A stretch of DNA of 64,000 nucleotides, taken from Panax quinquefolius (taxonomy: Eukaryota; Streptophyta; Magnoliopsida; Apiales; Araliaceae). Shown here piece by piece: positions 1-9,665 of the stretch. The stretch spans positions 123,967,605 to 124,031,604 of the forward strand of contig CM035160.1 of NCBI GenBank assembly GCA_020205615.1, in the 5' to 3' direction. Made by a program: the position numbers and the translations under genes. Position 1 is the stretch's first letter; each line of letters opens with the position of its first letter. Below the pieces are notes generated by a model, which worked only from the letters and a program-made list of their open reading frames with translations, was not told the origin of the DNA and searched no databases.

Positions 1-1757
1 TTTTAACGAAAACGATAAACGTTCGTGAACATTCGACGCTCGTTTCTTCGTTCTAAGTCAGAATCCGGTCATTTTTGAGTCCACGACTCTTAAATGCCAA
101 ATATGACTTGTCTCCATCGGAAAACAATGGTTTCGAGTTCAAACACAAAATTTGACTTCTATTCCGGGAATTTTACGAATTCGACGATTATCGTCCAATC
201 GTGCAATCTCCGGCAAATCTTCATTCTTATGATTTGTTCAACATTACAAATAAATTCCAATCATCATGTGAACATCTCAACATACTTATTACATCAACTT
301 ACATTCATTGTTGGATTTTTGACTTATTCCTCATGAGCTTATAACTTGTCAAATTATAAATTACTTAAGATTTTATGGTTCATGACTTAAGACAATTAAA
401 GTTTCTTAATCATCATACTTTATATGTTCTTTACATATAACTTTACTTATGTATACATGATACATATGATCATATAAGTTCTCTTACATACATATCACTT
501 CTCTTTAATAAACTGATTACAAGTTCATAATACTTTCACATAAGTTTATAACTTATGCTAGCTTAAATGACTTATTACCAACTTATGTGGCTTATGATCA
601 TTACTTACACATTCTTCTTACTTCTTAACATTCATGTTCCTTTATCCATTTTTTCCTATCAACCTATCATAAATAGAGATAAAAGATAATTTAGAGAAGA
701 AGTCTTACTTTTGAAGTCTTGGTAAGTAGCTTCTTCTTCTTCTTACTTATAGAAGTAACTTATTTGTAACTTAATCTCTCTAACCATTAAGCACTTTGAG
801 ATGTTTGGATTATTTGAACAACTAACAAATGGCTTGTAAGCCTCCTCTATATATAGATTTTCCAAAGTTAGGGCAATTTGGACTTTAAAACAATCCCACC
901 TCCTTATGCACCTCCTTACTATTCATTATTTGCTAGGCACAAACCCTATCTTTTGTTTGGCCATTACTCCTAAGTCTTGGTCATTACTTCTAACTTGGTC
1001 ACCACATTAACTTGGTCACCATACTAACCATATTAATATGGTTTTCCCCATGGGTCATTACAACTCATGGATTCTAGCTTGGGCTTGGATTACATAAATC
1101 CTTGGGCTTTGCATTAATAAACACTAACTTGTTTATTAATTAATAATTAGGCCTTAACATTTTATTCACTTGGACTTGTACCAATTGTTAACTAATCTTC
1201 AAAGTCCATTAACATTACTTAATACATATACATATAGTTTATGTATCATTTTCGTATTCTAATTCATATAGAATTTATATACGATATTTCATCTTTCATA
1301 CAAACTCGTATAATACTTAGTATTATACTCGTTTTCATTACTTTTGTCTAATACCTAAGTATTATACCATTATTACTTATTCATTACTACTTCGCCTTCC
1401 TTAACGTTTATAAATTAAGTCCGCAAGCGAAATATTATATTTTCTATAACTAGATTTTTATTACATAATCCATCTTACCTTGTCATTCTATCATTACGTA
1501 TTTCTCGAAAATTCAAAAATACATCCCGAGCAAATACCGATGAATAGTATTTTTTGAAAAATTTCTCGAAAAACTTTTATTTTTGTCTTGGAAATTCAAA
1601 CACTTTAATTCATTCACGTAGCTCAAATACTACGACATTCTAACATCAATAGGTTATACAATGACAACCATCTTGATAACACATAGAATAAAATTTTATT
1701 ATTATTTAATTTAATAAAATTATTTTACAATAAGATCCGAATTTCTCGGTCGTTACA
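1..1757 (-). mobile_element. Partial LTR (G), minus strand
   Basis: Read on the minus strand, the sequence starting at 1757 opens TGTAACGACCGAGAAATTCG, a typical start of a Ty3/gypsy LTR. It runs leftwards out of the window, so the LTR is incomplete. It abuts the integrase tail of element A directly, so it probably inserted into A close to A's 3' LTR. Its duplicated target site cannot be checked because the other end is missing. A TATA-like box lies inside it. The 80-codon plus-strand ORF at 94-336 is not convincing as a gene. Confidence 0.7.
847..856 (-). promoter_or_regulatory. TATA-like box in LTR G
   Basis: The string CTATATATAG is a self-complementary TATA box. On the minus strand it is followed by GAGGAGGCTTAC. 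In the frame of LTR G it lies about 900 bp from the LTR start, a plausible place for the element's own promoter. No transcript evidence is available. Confidence 0.4.
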
Positions 1758-1815
1758 AGCTACGTGGGAACTCGAAGATAAAATGATCAAAGGTTACCCT
1801 GAGTTATTTGTTTAA
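1758..1815 (+). pseudogene. Element A: C-terminal end of gag-pol
   Basis: The frame starting at 1759 reads ATWELEDKMIKGYPELFV and ends with TAA at 1813-1815. This is the conserved end of the integrase C-terminal (chromodomain-like) region of Tekay/Del-type chromoviruses, and it matches the ends seen in F (to 34429) and H (to 50984). Everything upstream in element A is outside the window or was displaced by LTR G. Confidence 0.75.
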
Positions 1816-1825
1816 TCCGTGTCTT

Positions 1826-1924
1826 CGATTGTGGGGACAAAATCTTTGTAAGTAGGGAAGAATGTGACGAATGATTTATTTGAGTTGTGATTCTGGGGAC
1901 AGAATCCTTGTAAAGAGGGAAGGA
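1826..1924 (+). other. Element A: duplicated polypurine-tract module
   Basis: Two tandem copies, about 62 bp apart, of a module reading roughly TTCTGGGGACAGAATC, CTTGTAAGGAGGGAAG and GATGTAAC. The second copy runs into the true LTR start at 1925 and contains the functional-looking polypurine tract AAAGAGGGAAGGA. The first copy also has a purine run followed by ATGTGAC, so it mimics an LTR boundary. The same doublet is present in C, F and H. Confidence 0.7.
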
Positions 1925-2389
1925 TGTAACAATCCAGAATTTTAAATTGTAATTCAAAATATTTATTAAGTTATATAAATATTTTAATTGATGTGTTTAT
2001 TGATCGAATAAATATTTGTTTAAGGTGATTTGATTTGATTATTTATTTGTTAAGTAAATAATTTATGAGTTAAGAAAATTGATCATCATGAGATAAAATT
2101 CTAACATAAATTAAAATTATGTTAGAGAGTTTGTAATGATTAAATGAATTATTATAATGATATTTTAATTTTAATTTTTAATTAAAATGATGTGTTAATT
2201 TATTAAATAAAATTATAATTATAATGAAAATTATAATTTTGTTGTATTGGTTTATGTGGTAAATTTATTTAATAAATTGTTATTAGAATTAATTAAATTA
2301 AGTATTAAAACTTAATTAAATTAAGTGTGACCATAAACTATATTATAAAGGACTTGTTAAAATAAGTTAAGGGAGGTTAATTCAGTTTT

Positions 2390-2494
2390 GCCAAACAAGG
2401 CTTAAAGAATGTTAAGTCTTTAATTTAAATATGTTTTACCAAACAAGGCATAAGGATTTAATTAGTTAATTTTAAGGTAGTTAGCCAAACAAGC
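2390..2494 (+). repeat. Three spaced GCCAAACAAGGC motifs
   Basis: Near-copies of GCCAAACAAGGC lie at 2390, 2439 and 2484, each followed by a TAAG or TTATGG stretch. F has four (about 34995, 35044, 35088, 35133), C has one per LTR (6145 in the 5' LTR), and b has one degenerate copy near 3390. They sit upstream of the presumed transcript start, so they may be promoter or enhancer elements. This is inference from position and repetition only. Confidence 0.45.
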
Positions 2495-2762
2495 ATTATG
2501 GCTTTTAAATTTAAAAAATAAAATAACTAATGTTAGTTAATAGATATATTTATATTATATAATTAATACTATTATATCATATACGTTATAATTTTAGTAC
2601 ATAAGAATAGAATAGGGAGGAAGAACATAGAAGAAAAAAAAAGAAGAAAAAGTTGAGAGTGAATTGGGATAAGTCTGAGAGAAATTTTTGAGAGAGGAAT
2701 TGTATAAAGGAAGCTTGATAATCAAAAGGGTAACCAGCATCTTCAAAAAAAAAAATAAGGTA

Positions 2763-2767
2763 TCATC
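2763..2767 (+). repeat. Target-site duplication of solo LTR b (left)
   Basis: TCATC immediately precedes the TGTGACAACC start of LTR b. The identical TCATC at 45027-45031 follows its TTACA end. This perfect 5-bp duplication proves that the two LTR b pieces, now 38 kb apart, are one insertion. Confidence 0.9.
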
Positions 2768-3586
2768 TGTGACAACCCGAATTTTTATAAGTTATTAAAA
2801 TATGAATTTAATAATTAAAATTCTTATTATGAGATGTTTTGAGTTTGAGTATGTACATATACATGCTATATATTTTTAAATATGCGATCTGCTGTGAAGA
2901 AGAAATATATATTTATATATTGGGAAAGTGAGGTTCAATAGTTAAGTTAACTATTGAAGAAATTAAATGAATTTGGTAATTAATTTTAAATATTTATTGA
3001 ATTAAATAAATATTTTAAATAACTTATTTATTGAGAAAATAAATAATTTATGAAATTGTGGTATAATAATATAGTTACGTGTGTATGATAATTAAATTAA
3101 AGTAAAGGTAAAATTTATTCTTTGAAGATTTAATTTAATTAATTAAATTAAATGAGTTGTTTAATGTTAAAGAAAACAAGTAAATTAAATAAAGCGATGT
3201 TTGAATCTAATTTATTAATTAAATTATATATATGATTATTTATTAATCATCAGAAGAATTATAATAAAAATTATAATTATTATAATTATTATTGTAAGTT
3301 ATATAAATTGGTTATAAGTGTGATAAATAAAAACTATATAATATAAATTGATTAAAATAATCTAGTATGGGGGAAAATTGTGTGTAACCAAACGCAGCCT
3401 TATGGCTTTTGGTTTATTGTAACTGACGCCTTTTTATTTTCTTCACCTGACGTACGTGGGTTACATCACGTATTCTCCTAATAAGCTAAGAACAAAGAAA
3501 AGGAGAAACACAGAGAACTTTTAGAGGGAATCAAAGGAAGAATTTCTAAACTTTGTTAACATCATCTTGCTGGTAGGAGATTCAAG

Positions 3587-3588
3587 GT
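3587..3588 (+). promoter_or_regulatory. Putative 5' splice donor in LTR b
   Basis: The GT of GATTCAAG|GTATAATTC. Donor-like sequences occupy the equivalent place in LTR a (2760), C (6387) and F (35406). A possible acceptor, TTTTTTGCAG|GTTAAGG, occurs in the second half of LTR b near 44584. This is inference from sequence and position. Confidence 0.4.
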
Positions 3589-4178
3589 ATAATTCATTCT
3601 TAAATTTTCAAGTTTTAGTTTTGTAATCTTATTCTCTAAAATTATTGAATTTTTTTGGGTTAGGGTTTGAGGTGTTGATTATGTACATGTGTAATCTGAT
3701 AATTGTTATATAGAAGTTGTATTGAGTAATCAAATTCATGGAAAAGTGGTTTGTAGAAGAAAATTAAGATATAAGTGTTTTGTATATGAAAATGGCTTAG
3801 TAAGTCCAAAATTTGATGTTCAATCTTTGCTATAATATGTTAATTGGTTATATATTGTGTTAGTATATTAAGAAACGAAAACAACGAAAGTTGAATGAAT
3901 CGAAATGGTTGAGAAACAAATTCGTAGTGAACGAATTCGCTAAATTGTCAAAACATGAACAATTAGTATGAACATGAGTTGTAAATTCATATTTGGGTTA
4001 GTTAATATTATTGTTAATTGTTGGGTATTTGGTATGTTGTAGTTTTATGAGTTACAAACCCATAGAATCGAGAATGAACCAATTTGGATGAGTATAACTC
4101 ATGTTATAAAAATCGGAAGGGGTAGGGGTCTATAAAATCGCGAAGAACAGAGCCTGAGGGGATGTACTACCTCCCAGA

Positions 4179-4190
4179 GCGCAGCTGCGC
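4179..4190. repeat. GC-rich palindrome in LTR b
   Basis: GCGCAGCTGCGC is a perfect 12-bp palindrome in a small GC-rich island within very AT-rich sequence. A near copy is at 5418-5429. An exact copy lies in the 5' LTR of C at 7128-7139. Confidence 0.8.
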
Positions 4191-6405
4191 TAACCCCAAG
4201 GGCAATTGGGGCGCAGCTACACCAAGCATCAGTAACTGGTGGACTACTCTGACCTACAGTAGTAAATTAAGCATAACGTTTTCATACAAACTTCGATTGA
4301 GGTGATTCAAGATGATCCGGAACGAGGACGAATAGACCTACAACTTTTGTTCTTTACATGTTTCAGTTTGAGGTCGTTAGGAAGGGTCACAATAGTCATC
4401 TTTGTGATTGTTACGTATTCGGAGGCGATCGGAGGCCGTCAAGCGAGCACATACGCAAGTATAGTGCTCCCAACGATGGAATATGTCATTCTAAGTGATG
4501 TAACATGAAAATTCATGATAGTATACATGACATATAAGATTTCTTTGCTCATAATAGAAAGTATTGGCATGACTTAGTATGTGTTTTGAAAAGAAACTTA
4601 AAGATTTTGAAAACAAACCTTGTGGAAACTTATGTTCTATAAGTTCTGAACTTAGTGGTTTATAAACATGATTGAGTTCTAATATAAATGAGCATGATAT
4701 GGTGTTTATAGTGTCTTTGTTCATGATTAAACTTGTTAGACCTTGTGATTAGAGAAATTTCAAGAAAAGCTTAGTATATTAAGCTAATGAACATGAATGC
4801 TATAGGATATAGTTTATGAACTTGAAAATATGTTAACATGACTTAGTTACTTATGGTAAGAGTTTCAAAGTTGATTTACATGCGCTATATTGCATCATTC
4901 ATGTAACAGGATTTCAAAGGCAACCTCGAGCATGTTTTCAAACTTAAGTTGCATTAAATATGAGTATTTAGATTCTAAAGGCTTGATATGCCATATTACG
5001 TTTTATTATGTCTCTAAACATGATTCGTAGGTAATGGACATAAAGATGATTTAATCAAACATGAGTTAAAGCATATTTCAAAGTGTTAAACAATGCTAGT
5101 TATGAATGAATGATATGAACATCATGATCATATATATTAACAGATTGTGAGACCTCTATATGTAGAAATATGACCAAAGTTATAAATCATGATAAATACA
5201 TAACCTTTTATGCTTTAATTTCATGGAAAATCATGAACAAAACTTGTAAAAATGAACTGAATAATTGTCATGCGCTTATGTAAGAACCTCTAACATGTAT
5301 ATATGTTAAAGTATAAGTGAATAGATGTGTTAGAGTTGGACAGAAACATGAAGTGCAAGCTCAACCATGGTCTGGCCAGGGGACAGGGCAGTTGAGCCGT
5401 CCCTAAGCTAAACCAGGGCGTAGCTGCGCCATAGGGCAATGATGTATAATTATTTTAACTATGAATCCAGACCTTAAAGCATGTAGGTATGAATGTCTAA
5501 TGCTATAATAATTGACATAGATGATGTTTTAAGCATAAGAGCATGTAATGGTTATATAAAACACAGAGTTGTTAAATTTTGCAAAATGCAAGAACTTTGT
5601 GAATCATGCATCTATGAGTTTGAAATGTGCAACGAACACATAGCGAGTAAAGTGTGTAATAGATATATATGTACGTTGATGTAAAGTGTAACAATCGAGA
5701 AATTTAAAATTTAATTTAAATATTTATTGAATTAAATAAATATTTTAAATAATTTATTTATTGGGGAAAATAAATAATTGATGAAGTGTGGTGAATTAGT
5801 TTAGTAACTAGATTGATTAATGTTAATTTGAATAATGATAATTTTATTTAATGGATTTAATTTAAGGAAATAATTAAATTAAATCAATTGCTTAATATTT
5901 AAGAAGATAATTAAATTAAGTGAATTGTTTAATATTAAATGAATAAATTAAATAAAGTGATGTTTCTAATTTATTAATTAAAATTAGATATATATAATTA
6001 TTTATTTATTATAAGTGTAATTATAATAAGATTATAATTATTATAAATATAAATTATAAGCTATTTAATGGGTTGCATGTGTGACAAGTGAAACTATATA
6101 ATATAATAATATAATAATAATTTGGTTTAGGAAATAGATGTTTAGCCAAACAAGGCCTTGTGGCCTTTGGCTTTTTCCAACTGACGCCTTTTGTTATTTT
6201 CTAACGGATGAGAACGTGGGATTATGACCAGTTATATTTTCATCGCGTCTTTCTAAGGTTAGCTATCAGAAGATGAACACAGAGGAGAGGAGATTGAGAG
6301 TGAGACCTTAAGAGAATTGTGAAAAAATTCTTGAATTTTTCCAAAACAAATTCAGTGGGTTAGCAAAGATTACAAGCTAAGTGAAGGTATTTTCTAAACC
6401 TTAGG

Positions 6406-6408
<3 letters not shown>

Positions 6409-6466
<58 letters not shown>
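6409..6466. repeat. AT dinucleotide microsatellite (C 5' LTR)
   Basis: A pure AT run of 58 bp. The equivalent run in the 3' LTR (41691-41784) is about 94 bp, so the array changed length after insertion. Confidence 0.95.
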
Positions 6467-6469
<3 letters not shown>

Positions 6470-7127
6470 TTTTACGGCTTAATTTGTAAACTCTGTGAAT
6501 TCTAGTTTTTGTAAATTGTTGTTATGTAACCTGTGTATGATGACTATATATAGTTATGATGTTAGAGGTTGTAATCAGACATGAATTATATGCGAATTAT
6601 AGTTTAAAAAGGAAAAAATATGACAGTGTTTGTATTTCTTATTTGGCTTGTGAAAAGTACCAATTTTAGTGGTCAATTCGTATGCTAAACTGCAAATTGG
6701 GTTTGTTTATGTTAGTCTATTAAGAAACGCACATAACGTAATTTGAAAGAAGTAATTCGGACAAGAATCAAAGTCACAGTGTTCAATTTTGTGAAGAAAC
6801 TCAAAAATGGAGTTTTAGTATAAAAAAATATGAATTTTGAGAAATTAAAATAGTTTTAGTGGTTGTTAAATTGTTCTAATTGATTGAATATGTTAGCAAT
6901 CATGTTTATAATAGTGTTATATTTATTTTGTGTGTTAATTTCATTGATTTGATGGTGAAATTCGTGTTAGTTGGGCTAAAAATGACTACTGTTCATGCCG
7001 AAGTCTCAAATGTTGTGTTCAGGCACCAAAATAAGCTTGCTACCGATGCTAAGGCAAAAAATTGTGCGTAATGCACACCAGTCCCCAAGCACAACTGTGG
7101 CACTGGGTTTTCTCTAGTCGAACACTA

Positions 7128-7139
7128 GCGCAGCTGCGC
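7128..7139. repeat. GC-rich palindrome in C 5' LTR
   Basis: GCGCAGCTGCGC, identical to the copy in LTR b at 4179-4190. It lies in a GC-rich island (about 7080-7190) that is unrecognisable in the matching part of the 3' LTR. Confidence 0.8.
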
Positions 7140-7580
7140 CGGTGACAAGGCAAGGGACATCGCAGATGCGCCGTGCCCTGAGCCCAGGCAATGTAGACTG
7201 CTTATTTGCAGATCTTGTGTAGTGGACTTGTATTAGTTTAGCATGCATGTTTATGATGTTGAGGCATAATATAAACTACAATAATAGATTGTAAGATGTT
7301 TGTAATTCAAAGTGTGAAGATTATAAGTAATTATTTAAATAAATTATATAATGAACCAAATGTGATGTTTTTGAAAGTTAAATTTAAATGATAAGGTTTA
7401 TAGTGTGATTTCAGAAACGTTAAGGTGTTAACCAACGTGGTTAGGTGCTAGGTTAGGGTTATGACCTAAATGATGGTTTAAACCCTAAAAGCTAATATTC
7501 ATGCAACTAATTGTGATTGCGATTTCAATGATATATGTAGGGTAATTGAAGATTATATTACATTTGTGTAGCTTACAAAC

Positions 7581-7795
7581 AAGGCAAGTTCTCTAACTCT
7601 ACTTTCATAATTGTGCAAGTTTCTAAACCTTATCTCCTTATATTTGAGCAAGTTTTTCTAACTTCATTCTTTTATTAATGAATGCAAGTTCTTAAATTCT
7701 ATTGAGCAATATTATTGATTCTATTCTTATATACAATTGATTAAGCTCTTGTAACCTAATTCGTTACATCGAACAAGTTTCACTTTTCTAATTAT
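7581..7795 (+). repeat. GCAAGTTT-CTAA minisatellite in C 5' LTR
   Basis: About six imperfect copies of a 30 to 40-bp unit built around GCAAGTTTCTAAACTT, at about 7583, 7613, 7647, 7683, 7705 and 7772. Counterparts lie in the 3' LTR (about 42898-43110), F (about 36452-36720) and LTR a (46068-46365, about ten copies). Confidence 0.65.
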
Positions 7796-8391
7796 TATAC
7801 AAAGCATATATTGTTCTAATACGTCGATTCAAATGAGATTGTTCCAACTCTTTTAAACATAGTACTTTGCATGTGTATCATGTTTATTCAATTATATTGT
7901 TAATATTCGATCTTTGACTTTAAAAGCCTTGTTCAGTTATACATTCTTGTATTAAACCATTATTGATGGAAATTGAATAAGTGTTCTAAAATTCTAGAAA
8001 CACTGATAATCTAGTTCCAAACTAAACTTTTTTTAGTGCGGAAATTCTAAATTCAAACTGAGACGAACAACCCTAACATAGGGGATTTTGTATGTGTAAC
8101 GTTTAGATGTTTGTGCACAATACATGGTTCAAAGGGCTGATCCCCCTAAGTACGTTAAGAAGAGTCTGTATAGTCTATATGAATGTTAAGGTTAAGGTAA
8201 TAATACCTAAATACCAGAGACATAGTTCGTGGTCTTAAGACCCTCAGATATTAAAAGTTCGAACTTGTTTCTGTTTCTATTCGTAGAACAAGTTCATTAT
8301 TGTATAGCATTCATTGTTCATTCTCATATGATAATTATTACTATTCTTTATGTCAGTGCGCAAGTGTTTGCTCACTCTTGCAATTAACAAT

Positions 8392-8457
8392 GCAGCTAAA
8401 GTCGAAATAGGTGATGAGTCATCTACTAGCAAGGGAAAGGGCAAGATGTCTAAGTGA
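8392..8457 (+). other. Conserved short reading frame at C 5' LTR end
   Basis: The frame reads AAKVEIGDESSTSKGKGKMS followed by K and TGA (8455-8457). It directly follows the acceptor-like TGCAG. Equivalent frames are in the C 3' LTR (43717), F (37331), LTR a (46977) and H (48475, minus). Many of the differences among these copies are at third codon positions (AAA/AAG, GTC/GTT, GAA/GAG), as expected for a protein-coding exon. No start codon in frame is seen in the LTR, and the function is unknown. Confidence 0.45.
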
Positions 8458-8708
8458 TGAAGAATTAGTTAAAGGTTATTTAAATGCTTGAAGTTATGAG
8501 ACTTGTTTTATTTTATAACTGATGTAATAATTTAAGGTTAGATTACCTGGGATTGATTATGAGATGATGTAACCCTTTAATAGGAAAGATTATTGTTTAA
8601 ATTATTTAATGTTTTATCCTTTATCATGGGTAGTTAGATGTAATTATTTTACTAGTGAGCACCAAATTAGTTGAAAATGAAGTACCCAGATTTGGGGGTG
8701 TCACAAGT

Positions 8709-8721
8709 TGGTATCAAAGCC
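8709..8721 (+). other. Element C primer-binding site
   Basis: TGGTATCAAAGCC lies three bases after the LTR end. It matches the complement of the plant initiator tRNA-Met 3' end (TGGTATCAGAGCC) except for one G-to-A change. This primer is the usual one for chromoviruses. Confidence 0.9.
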
Positions 8722-8936
8722 TTAGGTTATGAACCTTAGGTGGGGAAAACCTTAGGAAGTAGCCTTTAAGAAGTCAGAAAACACAGAGGTGTTTAACTCT
8801 TATCGGGTTTTAAGGAATGGATTAAGGCATCCATTGAAACAAAATAATAAAAGACATTATGTACTATGTGTTAATAACTTATGTGATCGCGCGTATCGAT
8901 AATGTTAAGTAAAACTTAAAATATTTTGTTGTCAGG

Positions 8937-9665
8937 ATGTCTGGCGAAGGAGGATCCAGTCCAGCTAGAGAGGTGATACCTCAGGTACCTATAGACGCTG
9001 AACCCCGGGATATTCACGTAGTGCGGGAAGAGTTGATCCAGAAGGATGAACCTGTGATCGATCCCGAGGAGGATAGTCCTAAGGAGATAGAGGAAGACGA
9101 TGATGAGGAGAATCGTGTGGAGTTTCCACCGAACTCTGTATCAGCTGAGATGTATGATGCTTTGTACGACCGAAACATAAAGTTACAAGATAATGTTGAG
9201 GAAGTGAAGGAGATGGTTGATATGCATCACGTTGCGTTAGAACAGAAGGATGTAGAGATTCAGGAACTTAACTCAAAACTTGGAAACACGGAATGAGATT
9301 TAGTTCATAGCAAGGGTTAGCATGAAAACCTGTTGGCAGTGAACGAGAAGATGAAGACTGACATGGAGAAGTTGAAAGATGACTTCAAAGAAGAATCAGC
9401 TAAACGTGCAAGAGTAGAGGATGCTTGGATGAAGGTGACTCAACGTGCAGATCGTGCTGAGGCTAAGGTTCAGGTGAAGAAAGCCAAGATGAAGGAGATG
9501 GATTATGCTTTTAATTCTGCGATTGATAGGGCCCAGAATCGAGTCCATTATTACCCACCTCAGTTTGAAGACTCGCCGTGGTTCGTGATGGATCGTAGAA
9601 CGGCTTATCGTATCATGGAGGAGGAACATCGAGAAGCCTTACGACGTCTTAATATGCCTAGATAG
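8937..9665 (+). pseudogene. Pre-gag ORF of element C, acidic coiled-coil protein
   Basis: One frame of 242 codons begins with ATG at 8937, right after TTGTTGTCAG|G, and ends with TAG at 9663-9665. It is broken only by in-frame TGA (9294) and TAG (about 9318). The N-terminal third is very acidic, with the run EDSPKEIEEDDDEENR. It is followed by long charged helices with heptad-like leucine and valine spacing, then a C-terminal block with AIDRAQNRVHYY and VMDRRTAYRIMEEEHREALR. Homologues occur at the same place in H (55797-56534) and J (59412-59696). Extra ORFs beside gag are known in Ogre-type elements, but I do not recognise this protein. It could be an accessory structural or RNA-binding factor; that is inference. 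Confidence 0.7.

Larger units (their letters stand above)
1925..2767 (+). mobile_element. Element A 3' LTR, first part
   Basis: It starts TGTAACAATCCAGAATTTTA right after the polypurine tract and closely resembles the start of the F LTR at 34539. It is interrupted at 2768 by solo LTR b and resumes at 45032. The joined length is about 3.1 kb, matching the 3099-bp F LTR. It holds three copies of a CCAAACAAGGC motif (2390, 2439, 2484). A donor-like AAG|GTATCATC lies at 2760, where the b insertion occurred. Confidence 0.85.
2768..5686 (+). mobile_element. Solo LTR b, first part
   Basis: It starts TGTGACAACCCGAATTTTTA and is interrupted at 5687 by element C. It resumes at 44044 and ends GGGGTCGTTACA at 45026. 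The joined length is about 3.9 kb. No internal region accompanies it and the TSD is perfect, so it is a solo LTR left by recombination between two LTRs. The first half resembles the LTR of C. It holds the palindrome GCGCAGCTGCGC (4179-4190), a degenerate copy at 5418-5429, and a donor-like CAAG|GTATAATTC at 3587. The short ORFs at 4302 and 5493 have no recognisable features. Confidence 0.85.
6387..8395 (+). promoter_or_regulatory. Putative intron within the C 5' LTR
   Basis: A donor-like GTGAAG|GTATTTTC starts at 6387 and an acceptor-like AACAATGCAG ends at 8395, giving about 2.0 kb. The same arrangement is seen in F (35406 to 37333). If used, it would remove most of the LTR from the genomic RNA leader. 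It contains an AT microsatellite, a GC-rich palindrome and a GCAAGTTT minisatellite. Conservation of both ends among diverged LTRs is what is seen; splicing itself is inferred. Confidence 0.4.
5687..8705 (+). mobile_element. Element C 5' LTR
   Basis: It runs from TGTAACAATCGAG to GGGGGTGTCACA, 3019 bp, and is followed three bases later by the primer-binding site. It is closely similar to 40967-44043. The clearest differences are the length of the AT microsatellite and a GC-rich island near 7080-7190, which the 3' LTR has lost or scrambled. A possible TATA box (CTATATAATA) is near 6094, followed by a single GCCAAACAAGGC motif (6145) and the purine-rich stretch ACACAGAGGAGAGG near 6278. Confidence 0.9.

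Noticed and set aside
94..336. 80-codon ORF near the left edge
   Set aside because: It lies within a minus-strand LTR, composition is like the surrounding non-coding sequence, and no motif is seen.
9396..9629. 77-codon minus-strand ORF
   Set aside because: It is the shadow of the pre-gag ORF on the plus strand, which has homologues in H and J.
8937..9665. Possibility that the pre-gag ORF is a host myosin-like or other coiled-coil gene
   Set aside because: It lies between the primer-binding site and gag of C, and the homologues in H and J sit in the same place, so it belongs to the elements.
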